Translations under genes and position numbers: made by a program
Shown: positions 34,751-46,300 of the stretch, one piece after another
Layout of the letters: the number at the start of each line of letters is the position of its first letter
How positions within the stretch are numbered: the stretch's first letter is position 1
Notes under the pieces: model-generated
What the model was told of the DNA's origin: nothing
Seen by the model: the letters and a program-made list of their open reading frames with translations, nothing else
Database searches by the model: none
Assembly (NCBI RefSeq): GCF_034702125.1
Contig: NC_085871.1
Coordinates: forward strand, 36,800,659 to 36,864,658
Source of the DNA: Engraulis encrasicolus
Lineage: Eukaryota; Chordata; Actinopteri; Clupeiformes; Engraulidae
Length of the DNA stretch: 64,000 nt
Direction: 5' to 3'

Positions 34751-35122
34751 CATAGAAAAAAAAAAAAAAGCAAAAGCAAAACATGCATAAAAAAAGAAAA
34801 GAAAAACAATTTAAAAAAAAAAAAAAAGAAAGAAAAAAAGAGAGAAAAAAAACAACAAAAAAAAAAAAAAAAAAAGAAAAAAGAAAAAAAATAATAATAA
34901 AAGACAAGAAAAAAAAAAAAGATTGAAGAAAAAAGGAAGAAAATGACGTATGCATGAAAAAACATGAATGTAAAATGTGAAGGTTTTGTTTATGAGATTA
35001 CTGATAGCAAATAACCAGTAAGCACATTCAAGTAAGATGCATTTCCGTTGCTGTTTTGAACGGTTCTATGATATAAGTTCCTTGGCTGGTAGTGATGGTT
35101 TATCTCAATAAACAAAGGGAGA
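34751..35122 (+). other. A-rich 3' region and polypurine tract of the Gypsy element
   Basis: Positions 34755-34930 are overwhelmingly A with scattered G. Then come ~120 bp of ordinary sequence, AATAAA at 35107-35112 and a purine tract (aacaaagggaga, 35111-35122) immediately before the 3' LTR, as expected for plus-strand priming. Confidence 0.75.
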
Positions 35123-35272
35123 TGTCATGATATGTATTAATGTCACTACCATGATGCAGTTCATATATACGCCTGTAGGCGGCAGTGTCGACTGATTGAC
35201 ATTACATTAAAAGTTATGGTTGAAACCCGAAAGCTGTGTCATATGTCTGCTCCATATATTGATATCATAACA
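35123..35272 (+). mobile_element. 3' LTR of Mag-type Gypsy element
   Basis: 150 bp, identical to the 5' LTR except at 35267. Followed by the second GTTAG target duplication (35273-35277). The whole element spans 30591-35272 (4682 bp). Confidence 0.95.
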
Positions 35273-36515
35273 GTTAGTGTTTGAGTCAATTTGCTGGCCA
35301 CCTGTACCGGATCTTTGCCATGTGTAAATAATACAGTGTCGTCAGCATACATCAGTATCTCCACACCCTCACATACAGATGGAAGATCATTTATGTAAGT
35401 GCTGAACAACAAAGGTCCCAATATGGAACCTTGTGGCACCCCCATAGAGCATGCTTTTAAGGAAGATATTTATCATTTATCTTATACATTGGGCCCTATT
35501 AAATAGATAGGACTCTATCCACTTTAGTACACCTGGAGCCAGCTGAAAGCACGCCAACTTTGAGAGGAGTACTGGATGATTAACTGTGTCAAAAGCCTTG
35601 CGAAGGTCTAAGAACACAGCACCCACCACTCCTCCATTATCAAGATTTGCCTTGATGTGTTCTACAAAGTAACAGCATGCAGTATCGGTTGAGTGGTTGG
35701 CTCTAAAACCAAACTGCATGGGGTGCATGAGTTTTTTTGTGTTTAAATGCTCCACAAGCTGTTCAGCAACTGTTTTTTCTATTATTTTCGAAATGGCCGG
35801 CAATATACTAATGGGTCTATAATTAGTGACATCCTGTTTGTCCCCAGCTTTAAAGATAGGAGTCACTATAGCTGTTTTTAGTACATTAGGAAAATAATTT
35901 TCCTCCAAGGACTTGTTTACTATATGAGCTATGGGAGTAGTTAAGACATCTTTAAATTTCTTTAGGAGAAAGGTGTCCATGCCCCAGATGTCTTTAGCTT
36001 TGGAGGTGGATATTGTTGATACAATTTTATTTATTTTTACTTCATCTATAATATTAAAATCCAAGACAGAGATTGCACAATTTTGAACACAGAATTGAGA
36101 TCTGTCTAGATTGGTTGACGGACAAGGAGCTGATGTGCTGCCACCCAATTCTAAAACAGAGTTAATAAAATAATCATTAAAACTATTTGCAATTATTTTG
36201 CAATGTGTCATTTATTTTAAGATTAAGGGGTACAGTCTCTTTGCGTTCTTTTCCTGAGAGTTGATCAATAGTTCTCCATAATAACTTTGAGTTACCTTTT
36301 GCTTGTTTTATAATATCAAGAAAGTAGTTTGCTCTGGCCTTCCAGAATTCTGATGTGGCCTTGTTCCTAAGGCCTGTGTATAACAGGCGATCCATAACTA
36401 GACCAGACTTAAGTGATTTTTTTAGGGCTGCATCCCTTTGCTTAATAAGTTTTAATAATAAGGTGTTAAACCAGGGCAATGTTCGCTTTCTCTGTCTGCG
36501 AGGAATGTTTTTGGT

Positions 36516-37832
36516 CAGTGTTGGGTAAGTATTTTAAAAAGTAATTAGTTACTTCACTTTAGTTACTGCTTTCATTTGCACTTTACATATTACTAAAATT
36601 AAAAAGTAACTTGTTACTTATTACTTTACTTTTCGCGGGAAAATGGATTTTAACCAGTGGCACACCTATAATACACCTGCTTCCCCAGGTTATAGGCCGG
36701 CTGTGTAAATGGCTTAATATTTTAATCTGTGCAAACTGTACCTCTATGGAATGCCTCATAAAGGCCTATTGTCATTCTCACATCTATAATACAGGTCATG
36801 ATTGCCCTGTAGGCCTATTTATAACCGTGTCAATACATTTGAATCTAGTCTAACATTACAGAATAGAATATTGTCTTTTATTGTCATGTCAGCATTAAAA
36901 TTACTTTTGGTCTCACAGAATAAAAACAGAATGAGTAAGGTGAGGTGGCCATACCAAACAGAAATGTTGTAGGTAGGACACTCTGCTTACATCCTCTCCT
37001 AGATGTTGCAGCTTAGGCTACTCCAAAGCCTTTCAGTTTCCTGCGCATTGCATTGCATATGCATCAACATTATTATTAAAGATTCTGCCGAATGCAGAAT
37101 CCGTTCGTGCTGGAAGACGGTTTGATCAGGCACATTTGAATAGCCTGAAGAACGTGGCGGCCTCAACGCCATGATGTTGCTTGCGCTGTTCTCACGTTAT
37201 TATTCCCAATTACTTGACTCGCGCTGGCTGCTGCTGCTGACGGAGCTACCCAAATTGTTTTTTTTTGCCGTATAGCCTATTTAACTGTCATCAGTGAGCA
37301 CAAAAGAGGCTATGGCATTGTTGGCTGTTTTAGAATGCATTTGCGTAACGATGAACTCGGAATGACTGTAGATGTAACTGCGCAGCGAATCACTTTCACT
37401 TTCCCTCTATGGCGTAAATTAAAAGGTTAGAAAAACATGAAGGTGGAACTCCAAGTATTGTAGTATAGGTTAACCACATCACAGCGCAATGGGCTCATGA
37501 AAGTCCCAGTGAAAGACCTTGCATGCACGAGGAAGGAACAGCAGTCTGCGTGCGCACGCTCTCACACACCCACTTCCGAGAGCTCGAGAAGGGCTGGGGA
37601 AAACAGCCCAGACAGAGCTCTTCGCGCATCTAGAACTAGGCTACTAATAACAGCAGACCTTAAGATGATTTCAAGGCTGAAATTTATAACGAGTAACGAC
37701 CGTTACGGCAGCGCAGTAACTGTAATTAAATTACTGAAATTTGAAGAGTAATGCGTTACGTTCCTACGTTAGTGCCAAAAGTAATTAAATTACGTAACGA
37801 CGTTACTTAGTAACGCGTTACCCCCAACACTG
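36516..37832. mobile_element. hAT-like non-autonomous element
   Basis: The ends are CAGTGTTGGG and CCCAACACTG, with subterminal 'agttact/gtaattaaat' words typical of a common fish hAT family. The 8 bp TTTTTGGT occurs at 36508-36515 and 37833-37840. It is inserted in the LINE between its endonuclease and RT regions. No transposase is seen. Confidence 0.92.
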
Positions 37833-39545
37833 TTTTTGGTGTATTTGGATAATAGACCTTTGATGGTATCCAGTAGGTCATTGCATGCTTGTTCACAATT
37901 CTTATCCTTTACAACATTACCCCAATGTGTTTCCTTAAAGTCTGTTTCTAGGTGCTGCATTTGTGACTTGGGAATGAGTGAGATATATTGTTTTCCTTCT
38001 GGTGTGTTGTTCCTGAATCTTTTTTTGGAGAGCTGCCTTGCTACTAGAGTAAGATTATGGTCTGATAACCCAGTGATTAGATTATATGTTTTTGATATGC
38101 GTTCCCTTTTATTTGAAAATATCAAATCCAGTAGTGTCTTTGAAGACTGTGTGATCCTCGTTGGATTTTCTATCAACTGGGTTAAGTGAAATTTACTTGC
38201 AATATTTTTTAGTTTTTTCCTTCTTGTTTTGTCTAGCCAGTTTAAATTCAGATCACCCATTAGTAACACTTCTTTACCACAACATGCTTTGAGTACATCA
38301 GACAGTTTCTCAAAAAACACATCATTTTCAGACGGTGGTCTATAGAGAACAATAACATTAAATGACATCTCGGGAGAAATACTAATTGTGATACCAACAC
38401 ATTCAAGATCATTTGGCAAGTCAATCTGTTGGCACTGAAAGTGTTCCTTTACGTATATCATGACCCCGCCCTTTTCCAATGTCCACGGTCGCGTCTGAAA
38501 AGTTTGTAACCAGGGATACTGTACACACCCGATGGTGTAGTAGGGTTCAACCAAGTTTCGGATAGACACAGGTAATCGACGTTTGAGTCTGTCAGAAGGT
38601 GCTCAATTTGTTCAGTTTTGGATACTAAGCTCCGAATGTTCAAATGTCCACCAAAGATCCCCTTGGGTTTTAGCTTTGAATCCCAGAGAACTCGCGCATG
38701 ATTTACAGTCTGAAACATCCTGATTTTTTGTTGTTTTATTTCCGCAATACCCCGACAGCAAGTCTGTGCGGATTTCGAGGGTGAAATAAGCAAATCCCCT
38801 TTCATATTATCCACTTGCAATTCAGCTTTACCTTGTGCTGTGGCATAGTCAAGCAGCCCGCCATTGGAAAGTTGGACCACCGCTTCCATAGCCTGCCCAA
38901 GGTCTCCAGGTGTAGCATGGCGCAGCAGCTGGCCATGTTCAAGACCCACTGGGATTTGACGTTGTTCATCCCGCGGAAGCATACTGTTTCCTGGCCCAGG
39001 GTTGAGATGAATGTCGCCGCTGAGGAGGAGGATGGTACACAGCATCGTTGTGAATCTTCGATCACCGGGAGGTGTTTTGTTCCCCTCTTCTCGCCTGAGT
39101 CGGTAACGCGCGACCTCTACGCGCCCGTTTGTCAGAACGGTGGAATACAAGGTGAAAAGGTTCCATGAGTCGTGCGTAAGGTGAGAAGCGCCGTGCTGTG
39201 TCTCTGTGCAGGATCTCAAGCAGGCCGCTTGCCAGCTTCCCCACAGAGGTAGGACGATCACCATCATTAGATACATCCCCAGCGAGAGGGTGTTTAATAG
39301 TTCATGTTGTCTGATGTTAAACAGTGTAGTCCATAAAGATTGCTGGTGTCCGATGTATGAGGATGGCGTTTCCCTAGACGGTATTTGGGAAGGTGAAGCC
39401 TTGGCACCTGCCAAACCAAGACGCACACCTGCCGCCATCTTGGTCACAACCGAAAAAAAAAAAAAATCTGACTCTGACTCTGCTAAGAAAGGAAATTAAT
39501 CTCTGGAGAGCTGCAGGGGAAAAAAACGTTTAAAAACATACTTAC

Positions 39546-39954
39546 CAAAGCCTGGTGTATCCACCTCCACATCCACGATGGGGTCTCTTGGCTTTTGGCC
39601 TTTACCTTTACGGTTCTTTTTCATATTGTTTATGTATAGCTTTAACATGCAGATGTGGTTTCTTAATTTTCGGTTGGTCTCATCCCTCACTCTGCATCCA
39701 GGGCATTCCAAACCAGAGGGGCGGGCAGCACTGGAGGTGCTGCTGGCAGCATTGGAAGGGCCGGCAGCACTGGCGGAGCTGGCAGCGTTAGACGAGCCAG
39801 CGGCATTCTCTGGAGGCGGGACGGGTAGGCCTGGGACGTTTTCCAAGTCCTCCGCTGTTATATCCAGGGTCGTCACCATTGGTAGCACTGGATTAGACTC
39901 CCGCAGCCTTCTCAGGTCTGCTATTGTCACTTTCTTTACCGCTTGCATGTGCAT
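39546..39954 (-). CDS. Probable exon 1 of the recombinase-like gene
   Basis: ATG at 39952-39954, then 136 codons and one base, ending at a strong donor (TTTG|GTAAGT, donor at 39544-39545). The protein starts MHMQAVKKVTIADLRRLRE. It has an Ala/Ser/Asn-rich low-complexity stretch (residues ~50-80), a CPGC motif, then a basic helix (RKLRNHICMLKLYINNMKK) and DPIVDVEVDTPGF. Its end phase (1) matches the acceptor of exon 2 at 29226, where G+AG gives Glu and the frame continues EKLLIQYADRDALKK. The LINE and its passengers lie between. The link is inferred from phase and orientation only. Alternatively this could be a separate small gene. Confidence 0.5.
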
Positions 39955-40508
39955 ATCATGGCGTTGCGCAGGCTAATTAGTAAGAAATATGCGTCAAGAT
40001 TTAGTAGGAGCTACAGCCAGTGTATTTGGGATATTCCCAATGTTGTGTATGGAAAAATCTGTTAAAAAAGCATCACCCTCACCGTCCACTCTGTGTGGCA
40101 TCCTTTCAAATGTTTGTCAAGGCGATCATATTTTAGCCCGCAGGTCAAACACTCTAACTGTTCCTTACATCCACTAAAGCACACAAAATAAAATAAAGCT
40201 TAATGAACAGAACTCAACAAAATACACTATCATCAAGGGTTAGTACATCTGACATTGATACTATATTGTAAAAAAAAAAAAAAAATCACCGTCCCGTCAA
40301 CAAAATTTTCAGCAGCTTCATTGGGTTCAAAAAGCAAAAAGCTGTACCAGGGTCTAGGAGGGCTGGGCGTCAGTGTGGGCGGGATAAACGGTTGTCTACC
40401 AAAATGCCTTGGCACTCAACGCCACGCAATAGGATGGTGGAACAACCAATCCCCACACACTTCTGTGTAACGTCACAGCTGTCTTTCAGGACGTACACGC
40501 GACACACC
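39955..40508. other. Upstream region of exon 1
   Basis: An A-run lies at 40270-40286. No promoter motif can be called. Confidence 0.3.
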
Positions 40509-41570
40509 CCTTTGTAGGTGAAGCGGCAACTTCGAGCCGTCGTAGCAGTGAATGCTTGTGATCACCACAGCCACAAGCAAGTTTCCTAATCAATCGTTTT
40601 TTCACTTATACAGTTCAAAAATGCCTCGTTTTCAACCACATGGCCCTCCTTGATCAACCAGCGAAATGTTGAGCAATTTGGGGCTTGTTAAATGGTTATA
40701 TTTATGATTGTTGTCAACATGGCATGTTCGGTGTTAGCTAGCTATCTGTATACCCATAACTAATACACGGCTGGATACCTAGCTCTGTGTAATTGACGAC
40801 AGGTTGGCTAGCCGCTAGCTCGGTAGACTAGGTGTCATTCCCATCTATTTAGTAAGCGACTTACAGACTTTCAAAGCTCCCAAATGTCTCGCTTTTAATG
40901 ACATGGATCTTATTAGAATTTGGGGCAGGCATATAATACAAGGCTGGATAGCTAGCGCTGTGTTATTGATGACAGGTTAGCTAGCCACTAGCGAGGGCCC
41001 CTTTGTAGGTGGAGCGGCAACTTCGAGCCGTCGTAGCAGTGAATGCGTGTGATGACCACAGCCACAAACAAGTTTCCTAATAAATCGTGTTTTCACTTAT
41101 TCAGTTCAAAAATGCCTCGTTTTCAACCACATGACCCTCCTTGATCAACAAGCGAAATGTTGAGCAATTTGGGGCTTGTTAAATGGTTATATTTGATTGT
41201 TGTCAACATGGCATGTTCGGTGTTAGCTAGCTGTATACCCATAATTAATACACGTCTGGATACCTAGCTCTGTCGCTAGCTCGGTAGACTAGGTGTCATT
41301 CCCATCTATTTAGTAAGCGACTTACAGACTTTCAAAGCTCCCAAATGTCTCGTTTTTAATGACATGGATCTTATTAGAATTTGGGGCAGGCATATAATAC
41401 AAGACTGGATACCTAGCTCTGTGTTATTTGACGACAGGTTAGCTAGCCACTAGCTTGGTAGACTAGGTGTCATTCCCATCTATTTAGTAAGCTACTCAAA
41501 GACTTTCAAAGCTCCCAAATGTCTCGTTTTTAATGGCATGTGTCTTATTAGAAATTGGGGCAGCAATTTC
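40509..41570. repeat. Tandem ~0.45 kb repeat, two and a half copies
   Basis: Copies begin at ~40513 and ~40994 (ctttgtaggtg(a/g)agcggcaac, then cgagccgtcgtagcagtgaa). A third partial copy begins near 41400. Shared landmarks are catggcatgttcggtgttag, tagactaggtgtcattccca and ctttcaaagctcccaaatgt. The later copies have internal deletions. Confidence 0.85.
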
Positions 41571-42533
41571 ATTCTACACCTACAGTAGTGGTCTGATAAT
41601 AGCGTGTGACTATCTGGTTCTGTAAAATGCTCAAATTAGCTTACCGAGCTAGTTTAAAACATCGAATGATCAAATGGTAATGTGTTGTGATCTATTTGTG
41701 TCCGATAAGTTTATGGTGTATTATTACATCAATCCATGTCAGCCACGAAATGTATAATCATCCAGGCTTTTTAAATTAATTAAAGACTTTCGTGCTGTAC
41801 GTAGCACGGAGGCCACCATGCTTCTTAGAAGAAAGTTTCCTGTTTACTAGGTAGCCCGGCCCCCCTCGCGATATGATTGGCCCTGTCATCGGATAACTTT
41901 CAGCCTCGCAAAACGACCGGGGTCCGCTAGACTGCCCCCGGGAGCAAATTCAATTTGCGATCGCTAGGGGCGTCTAGATTTCTAGGCTAAGCCATTAGCA
42001 TATGCCAGTGAATATTTAGACTTTAGACATGAGGTTTGAGTTGAATTCACAGGAATTCATCATGAAGCTACTTTCATTTACCACCAAAAACGAATCTATT
42101 GATTTATCACATGGGATATAGAGCATTATATAGTACTGAAAAATCTTAAATGGCACACAGCTAACTTTTCATTAAAAGGAAAACGAAATGAGTCTGAACT
42201 GAAATAAGCTGTTATTTCTCTAATGCTTTTCTTCTTCAGGATGGAAAAGCACACATCTGCCATTCACATTGCCGTCAGACCGTACAACACAGAGAGTTCC
42301 TATGCATACCACTAGACAGACGGCATTCTAAGCTTTCGAATGGTACCCCATATGCCCAAATTCACGAGGGTGGTGTGTACACAAACTTGCATCAAAATGT
42401 GTGTGGGGAAAATGGTTATCCTTTCTTCACTCGCGATAGCGATTTGCGGGCGATCTATGCGCTTCGTGTAACGCGAGTGGGCGGGGCTACTGTCCATTTT
42501 CTGGGGGAGCACTTGGGGTAGCCAATCAGATTT
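41571..42533. other. Unassigned DNA with a small foldback
   Basis: Positions ~41846-41995 (gtagcccggcc ... ctaggggcgtctagatttctaggctaa) look like a small dispersed element. No gene is seen. Confidence 0.35.
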
Positions 42534-42950
42534 CAGGGGGGTCAAATGCTCCAAGTATGTTCAACTGCAGTGTGCAGGGGCGAGGGGGGCAGGTCTGGAT
42601 GATATCTCCCTCCTCCCCTCCCCTGAGCACATCGAGGAGTCCCCCCCCCCGTCATCCAGCGCTTGTCATCCAGCGCTAAGCTTCTACACGGGAAGAAAAA
42701 TAGCTCTGGAAGTCATTGCACCGTGGACTTAGAAGAAAGACGCGGAGTTTTCACAAATAAATTCGTAGTTCCACTCTACTCCACCACGAAATTATAATGC
42801 CGTTGGGGAGTGTAGGAAACACGAGCGCGGGGAGCTTTGAGAGAACTGCGAACAGCATGCGACCCTGTTTATAGTAGCCTATCATTTAATCCCGAGGGAA
42901 ATTAATATAAGGACAACATAGTATTTGTTAACGCATGGGGTCTACTATGA
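42534..42950. repeat. Left arm of an inverted pair (partner 50090-50530)
   Basis: Shared words are aactgcagtgtgcagggg, ggcaggtctggatga, gagcgcggggagctttgag, aatcccgaggga and gttaacgcatggg. The partner's outer end (CAGGGGCGGAG) is hAT-like. No matching 8 bp duplication was found. Confidence 0.75.
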
Positions 42951-43339
42951 ATTATTACGTGTCTCTTCTGGGGGTCGGTCGGTAGGCCTATCTTAGTTTG
43001 AAAACCAGATATTTGGTGGCAGTTTCTAAAAATCGAAAGATGGGTGCTACAGGAAAAGTAATATATAGCCACCAAGGAAAATTACATAGCCTACTGATCA
43101 TTAAAAAGCATTGGCACACCCTCCAAGTGACCCGTCTGTTAAAGAGATCTGCGCGCAGCGCAACCACCGTTCTGTCTGCTTTTAAACTAAACTTGCTCGT
43201 AGTCGACGGACCTGTTCTCATTCCGAGTCTGAACCTAAACCGTCTGCAACTGCGTTGGGTTCCATTTGATTCAACATGACAGTTTGAAGTCTTGTTACTG
43301 TTACTGCAAGGTTAATGCTAAACAATGTAGGCTAAATAG

Positions 43340-46300
43340 TCCTGGACCATCCATGTAGACCCGTTCGCAATTTTGAGTTGGGGGCGTTTCTCACTGGAAT
43401 TGAGTTACTGGGTTCCTAGACATTAAAAATCACGGAGGTGCTCGTCCACCATAGTGCCAGATTTTTCACAATATGGCCGCCGAATATGGCCGCCATCGCC
43501 TATGACAAAAACCTGTGTTTTTTACTTTTAAACTGTTTATACACATGCCATACATCAATTCTGACCAATTTTTGGAGAGGAAATCATTTCTGACAATTTC
43601 ATGAGGAGAATGTGATTGTGACCTTAAAAGGTCATTGTCAAGGTCAAATTTGCTATTCTGAAGAATGTCAATAGACTTTCATTGTAAAAATGAGAAACAA
43701 ATTCTCAATTATGGTATGAGGAGTTATTTGCTGATATTGCCATGATTATTTTGTGTCAGTATAGTGTCAGTATAGTCCTTAAAAGGTCAAGGTCATGTTC
43801 CAGGTCTTTTCCCTATTCTGAAGAACTCGGCCATGTGCTTGCCTATTAGGTCATTATTAAGAATAAGGAACAGCCACTATAAATGTAAACCTAACATTTC
43901 CACACAGTCAGAGGATAGGACAGCACATGCACTGCAACAGTCAACACAGAGAGGAGCCCCCAATAGAGGAGACGTAAGTATGTTGCAGACTCTATGAACT
44001 AGAAATGCCCCTCTGTGAATGTGCCCTCTTATAGCACTATTGATGGGAGGAAGTGCATTGATTCCATCACCAATGCTGTACATTTATACTCTGTGATCAT
44101 CAAATATTACAGCTGTTGTGGTTGATCTGGCCCCAGCCCAGACACGCACCAAGTACTTCCCAGCCAATGTTGCATCTTGCTCGGTCAATATTTTGGCCTC
44201 TCCAAAGTTAGCCAAGTACTGGACTGGATCAGAAACCATGGCTGTATGTTTAGTCCCAACCTCATGCAATCATCTCCTGACAGGATATGTTCTTTGATCA
44301 CAGTTTTTGTCAGTGATGGTCCAAGATGAGAGACTAATTGATGGAGGGGAAGCATTCTCCGCATCTAGCCAGTGCCATACTGCTGGCAAATCTCCTGCAT
44401 ACCAAGTTCCTGGAAATATGGGCTGTAGTGGAGAAGCAATGCAAATGTGTCTGTATCATTTGAGTCTATAACAACTTTTCTGCACTGCTTCACACGAACA
44501 GCCCACTCAACATGCACCAGCAACCTGGCCTAAGCCTCATCAACACAGTTCAAGAGTTCTGGAATCTCTTCACCATCAGCTGACTTTGCTGGTAGCACCT
44601 CATCATCAAGAACAACAGGGCTGTAGTATTGCCTCTGGTTTGATGATAAATCATGTCTGGAACTAACAATTGGAGATTTCACTTGTTCTCCACAGAGGCC
44701 CGGAACTTATCAAGTTGGTGAGGAATGGGTGTTAGTCCGTTCACGCCAATGATGTCAACGGCTGTTGTTGAGTTGGTACACAGCATGCGTTCACCTTCCT
44801 TCAATGACATCTCAATGTAGGAGTCACAAGATGGATGAGCTCTGGATGTCAGCGGAGGGATACTGCTGAGTTGATGATGGCAATGATGACAGCACCTAAA
44901 TTCTGCCAGAGGCTTATGACGGATCTTTGACATGAAGTCTACCCGAACATGAGGGCAATAAGTAGACTCAGAGCTTCATTGGGTGAGATTAAGGTGGGGC
45001 TCAATTTCACTGACAAGCTTTGACTTGTTAACAACCAATGGAAGGTCACCATCTAACAGGGGTGATGCTGAAAGGACATCATGAGATCTGCTGAATACTC
45101 ATGCCCCGTTCCTCAGCAATGTCCATCCTCCTATGTGCCTCAGCTATGTCTTTAGATGAGACCAACTTCTGCTCCTTTACAATGATTGCTAGTGTCTTCT
45201 ATGGCTGATCTTTGTACTGTAGAAGATTCCTTTTTGAAACAGTTCCACTTATCTTATGTTCTTGAGAACTAACCTATCCTGCCAGTATAAGCTGAAAACA
45301 AGCTTTGGAGACGGTTGCGCAGGCGAGGTGCAACACTCCTATTAACAACCTGGTTGCTGAGCAGATTGTGCAGTGGAACGGGCGCATTAACGGTCAATGA
45401 GTATGGATTCTGCGGATCCACCACAAAGTCTAGCAACAATTACACATTTCGGTTGAATGTAAGGCACGGAGCGGTGCTCAGTGCATGTTGGAGGTGGTAT
45501 TCTGTCCGCTTCAAAGTGGTGTTGTTGGTGAGAAAGTTGAGGACATCAGTGATCATTCTAATCTGATGGAAAGAACTCAAATTTTGCTGCAACATTAACA
45601 TTGCGTGTGGCTCCTACTACAAACTGTCCTCCATGACCCTTGCATACTCTCTGAATACTGCTAACCTTTATGTCACCTCGCACAGCAGTAAGAGGCTACT
45701 GCAGTTACGTTCGGCAAAGATTGGCATAGGACGTTATGGTAGCCTCATATTGATTTATTTTCCTTCTCTTTCAGAGACAACAGCATTTTTAATGATGGCC
45801 GCCAAACTTCAAAGAATTGGCAGAGCTCTGACTTGTCTTGATTCAAGCTCTCCACTTGCTCAGTCAAGGCCTCAAACTCAAATTCTGGGCAACGTTAATT
45901 TCAAGCCAGTGAAGTGTGCAATGCCTGTACCTGTGCAAGCACTGGACAGTCTGCCTTGTCCTTGTGAGTCCAGAATACCTCCCACTGGAGAGACATGCAT
46001 CAATGCATTATCTAGGCCAGAACCTCGAGGCAATTTTCCCTGATATCTGAGAATAACATGCGTCCAATGGAAAGGGCCAATACAGTGGAAGAGATCCTTG
46101 AAGTGCTCCGTCTCATGCAGGTTTCATCACACCAAATTGCCATTGATGCCTGGATCATCTGCCTGCAAACACTGGAAGTTGGATAGGCAGTGGCACACTC
46201 AGTAATGGGTCTTGGTATTATAGGAAGGAAGCCAGCACGCATCATTGGCACAACAGCAGATGAGACAAGTGTGTGTACAGCAGCCTGCATCAAAAGGTCT

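Larger units (their letters stand above)
29445..39455 (-). mobile_element. CR1/L2-like LINE, long copy with nested insertions
   Basis: A non-LTR retrotransposon about 4 kb long once the insertions are removed. From its 5' end (near 39455, 'ccaagatggcggc'): a leader protein with GDIHLNPGP (38992-39018); an AP-type endonuclease with HLNIRSL, LCLSETWL, MGDLNLNWLD and GLSDHNLTL; reverse transcriptase with YRPISILPAISKIIEK, FLDLRKAFDTVNH, GVPQGSILGPLLF and MYADDTVLF; and a C-terminal region ending FSFRATKTWNSLPSNL. The 3' UTR has a CA tract and a TTTAG-type tail at ~29450-29475. The frame shifts between leader/endonuclease (near 38490) and elsewhere, so this copy is dead. It lies in the same orientation as, and probably inside intron 1 of, the recombinase-like gene. 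Confidence 0.85.

Noticed and set aside
34681..34965. Minus-strand Phe-rich 'membrane' open frames
   Set aside because: They are antisense to the A-rich tract of the Gypsy element.
45633..46043. 136-codon plus-strand frame
   Set aside because: It is antisense to the decayed nuclease-type protein and has no recognisable motif.
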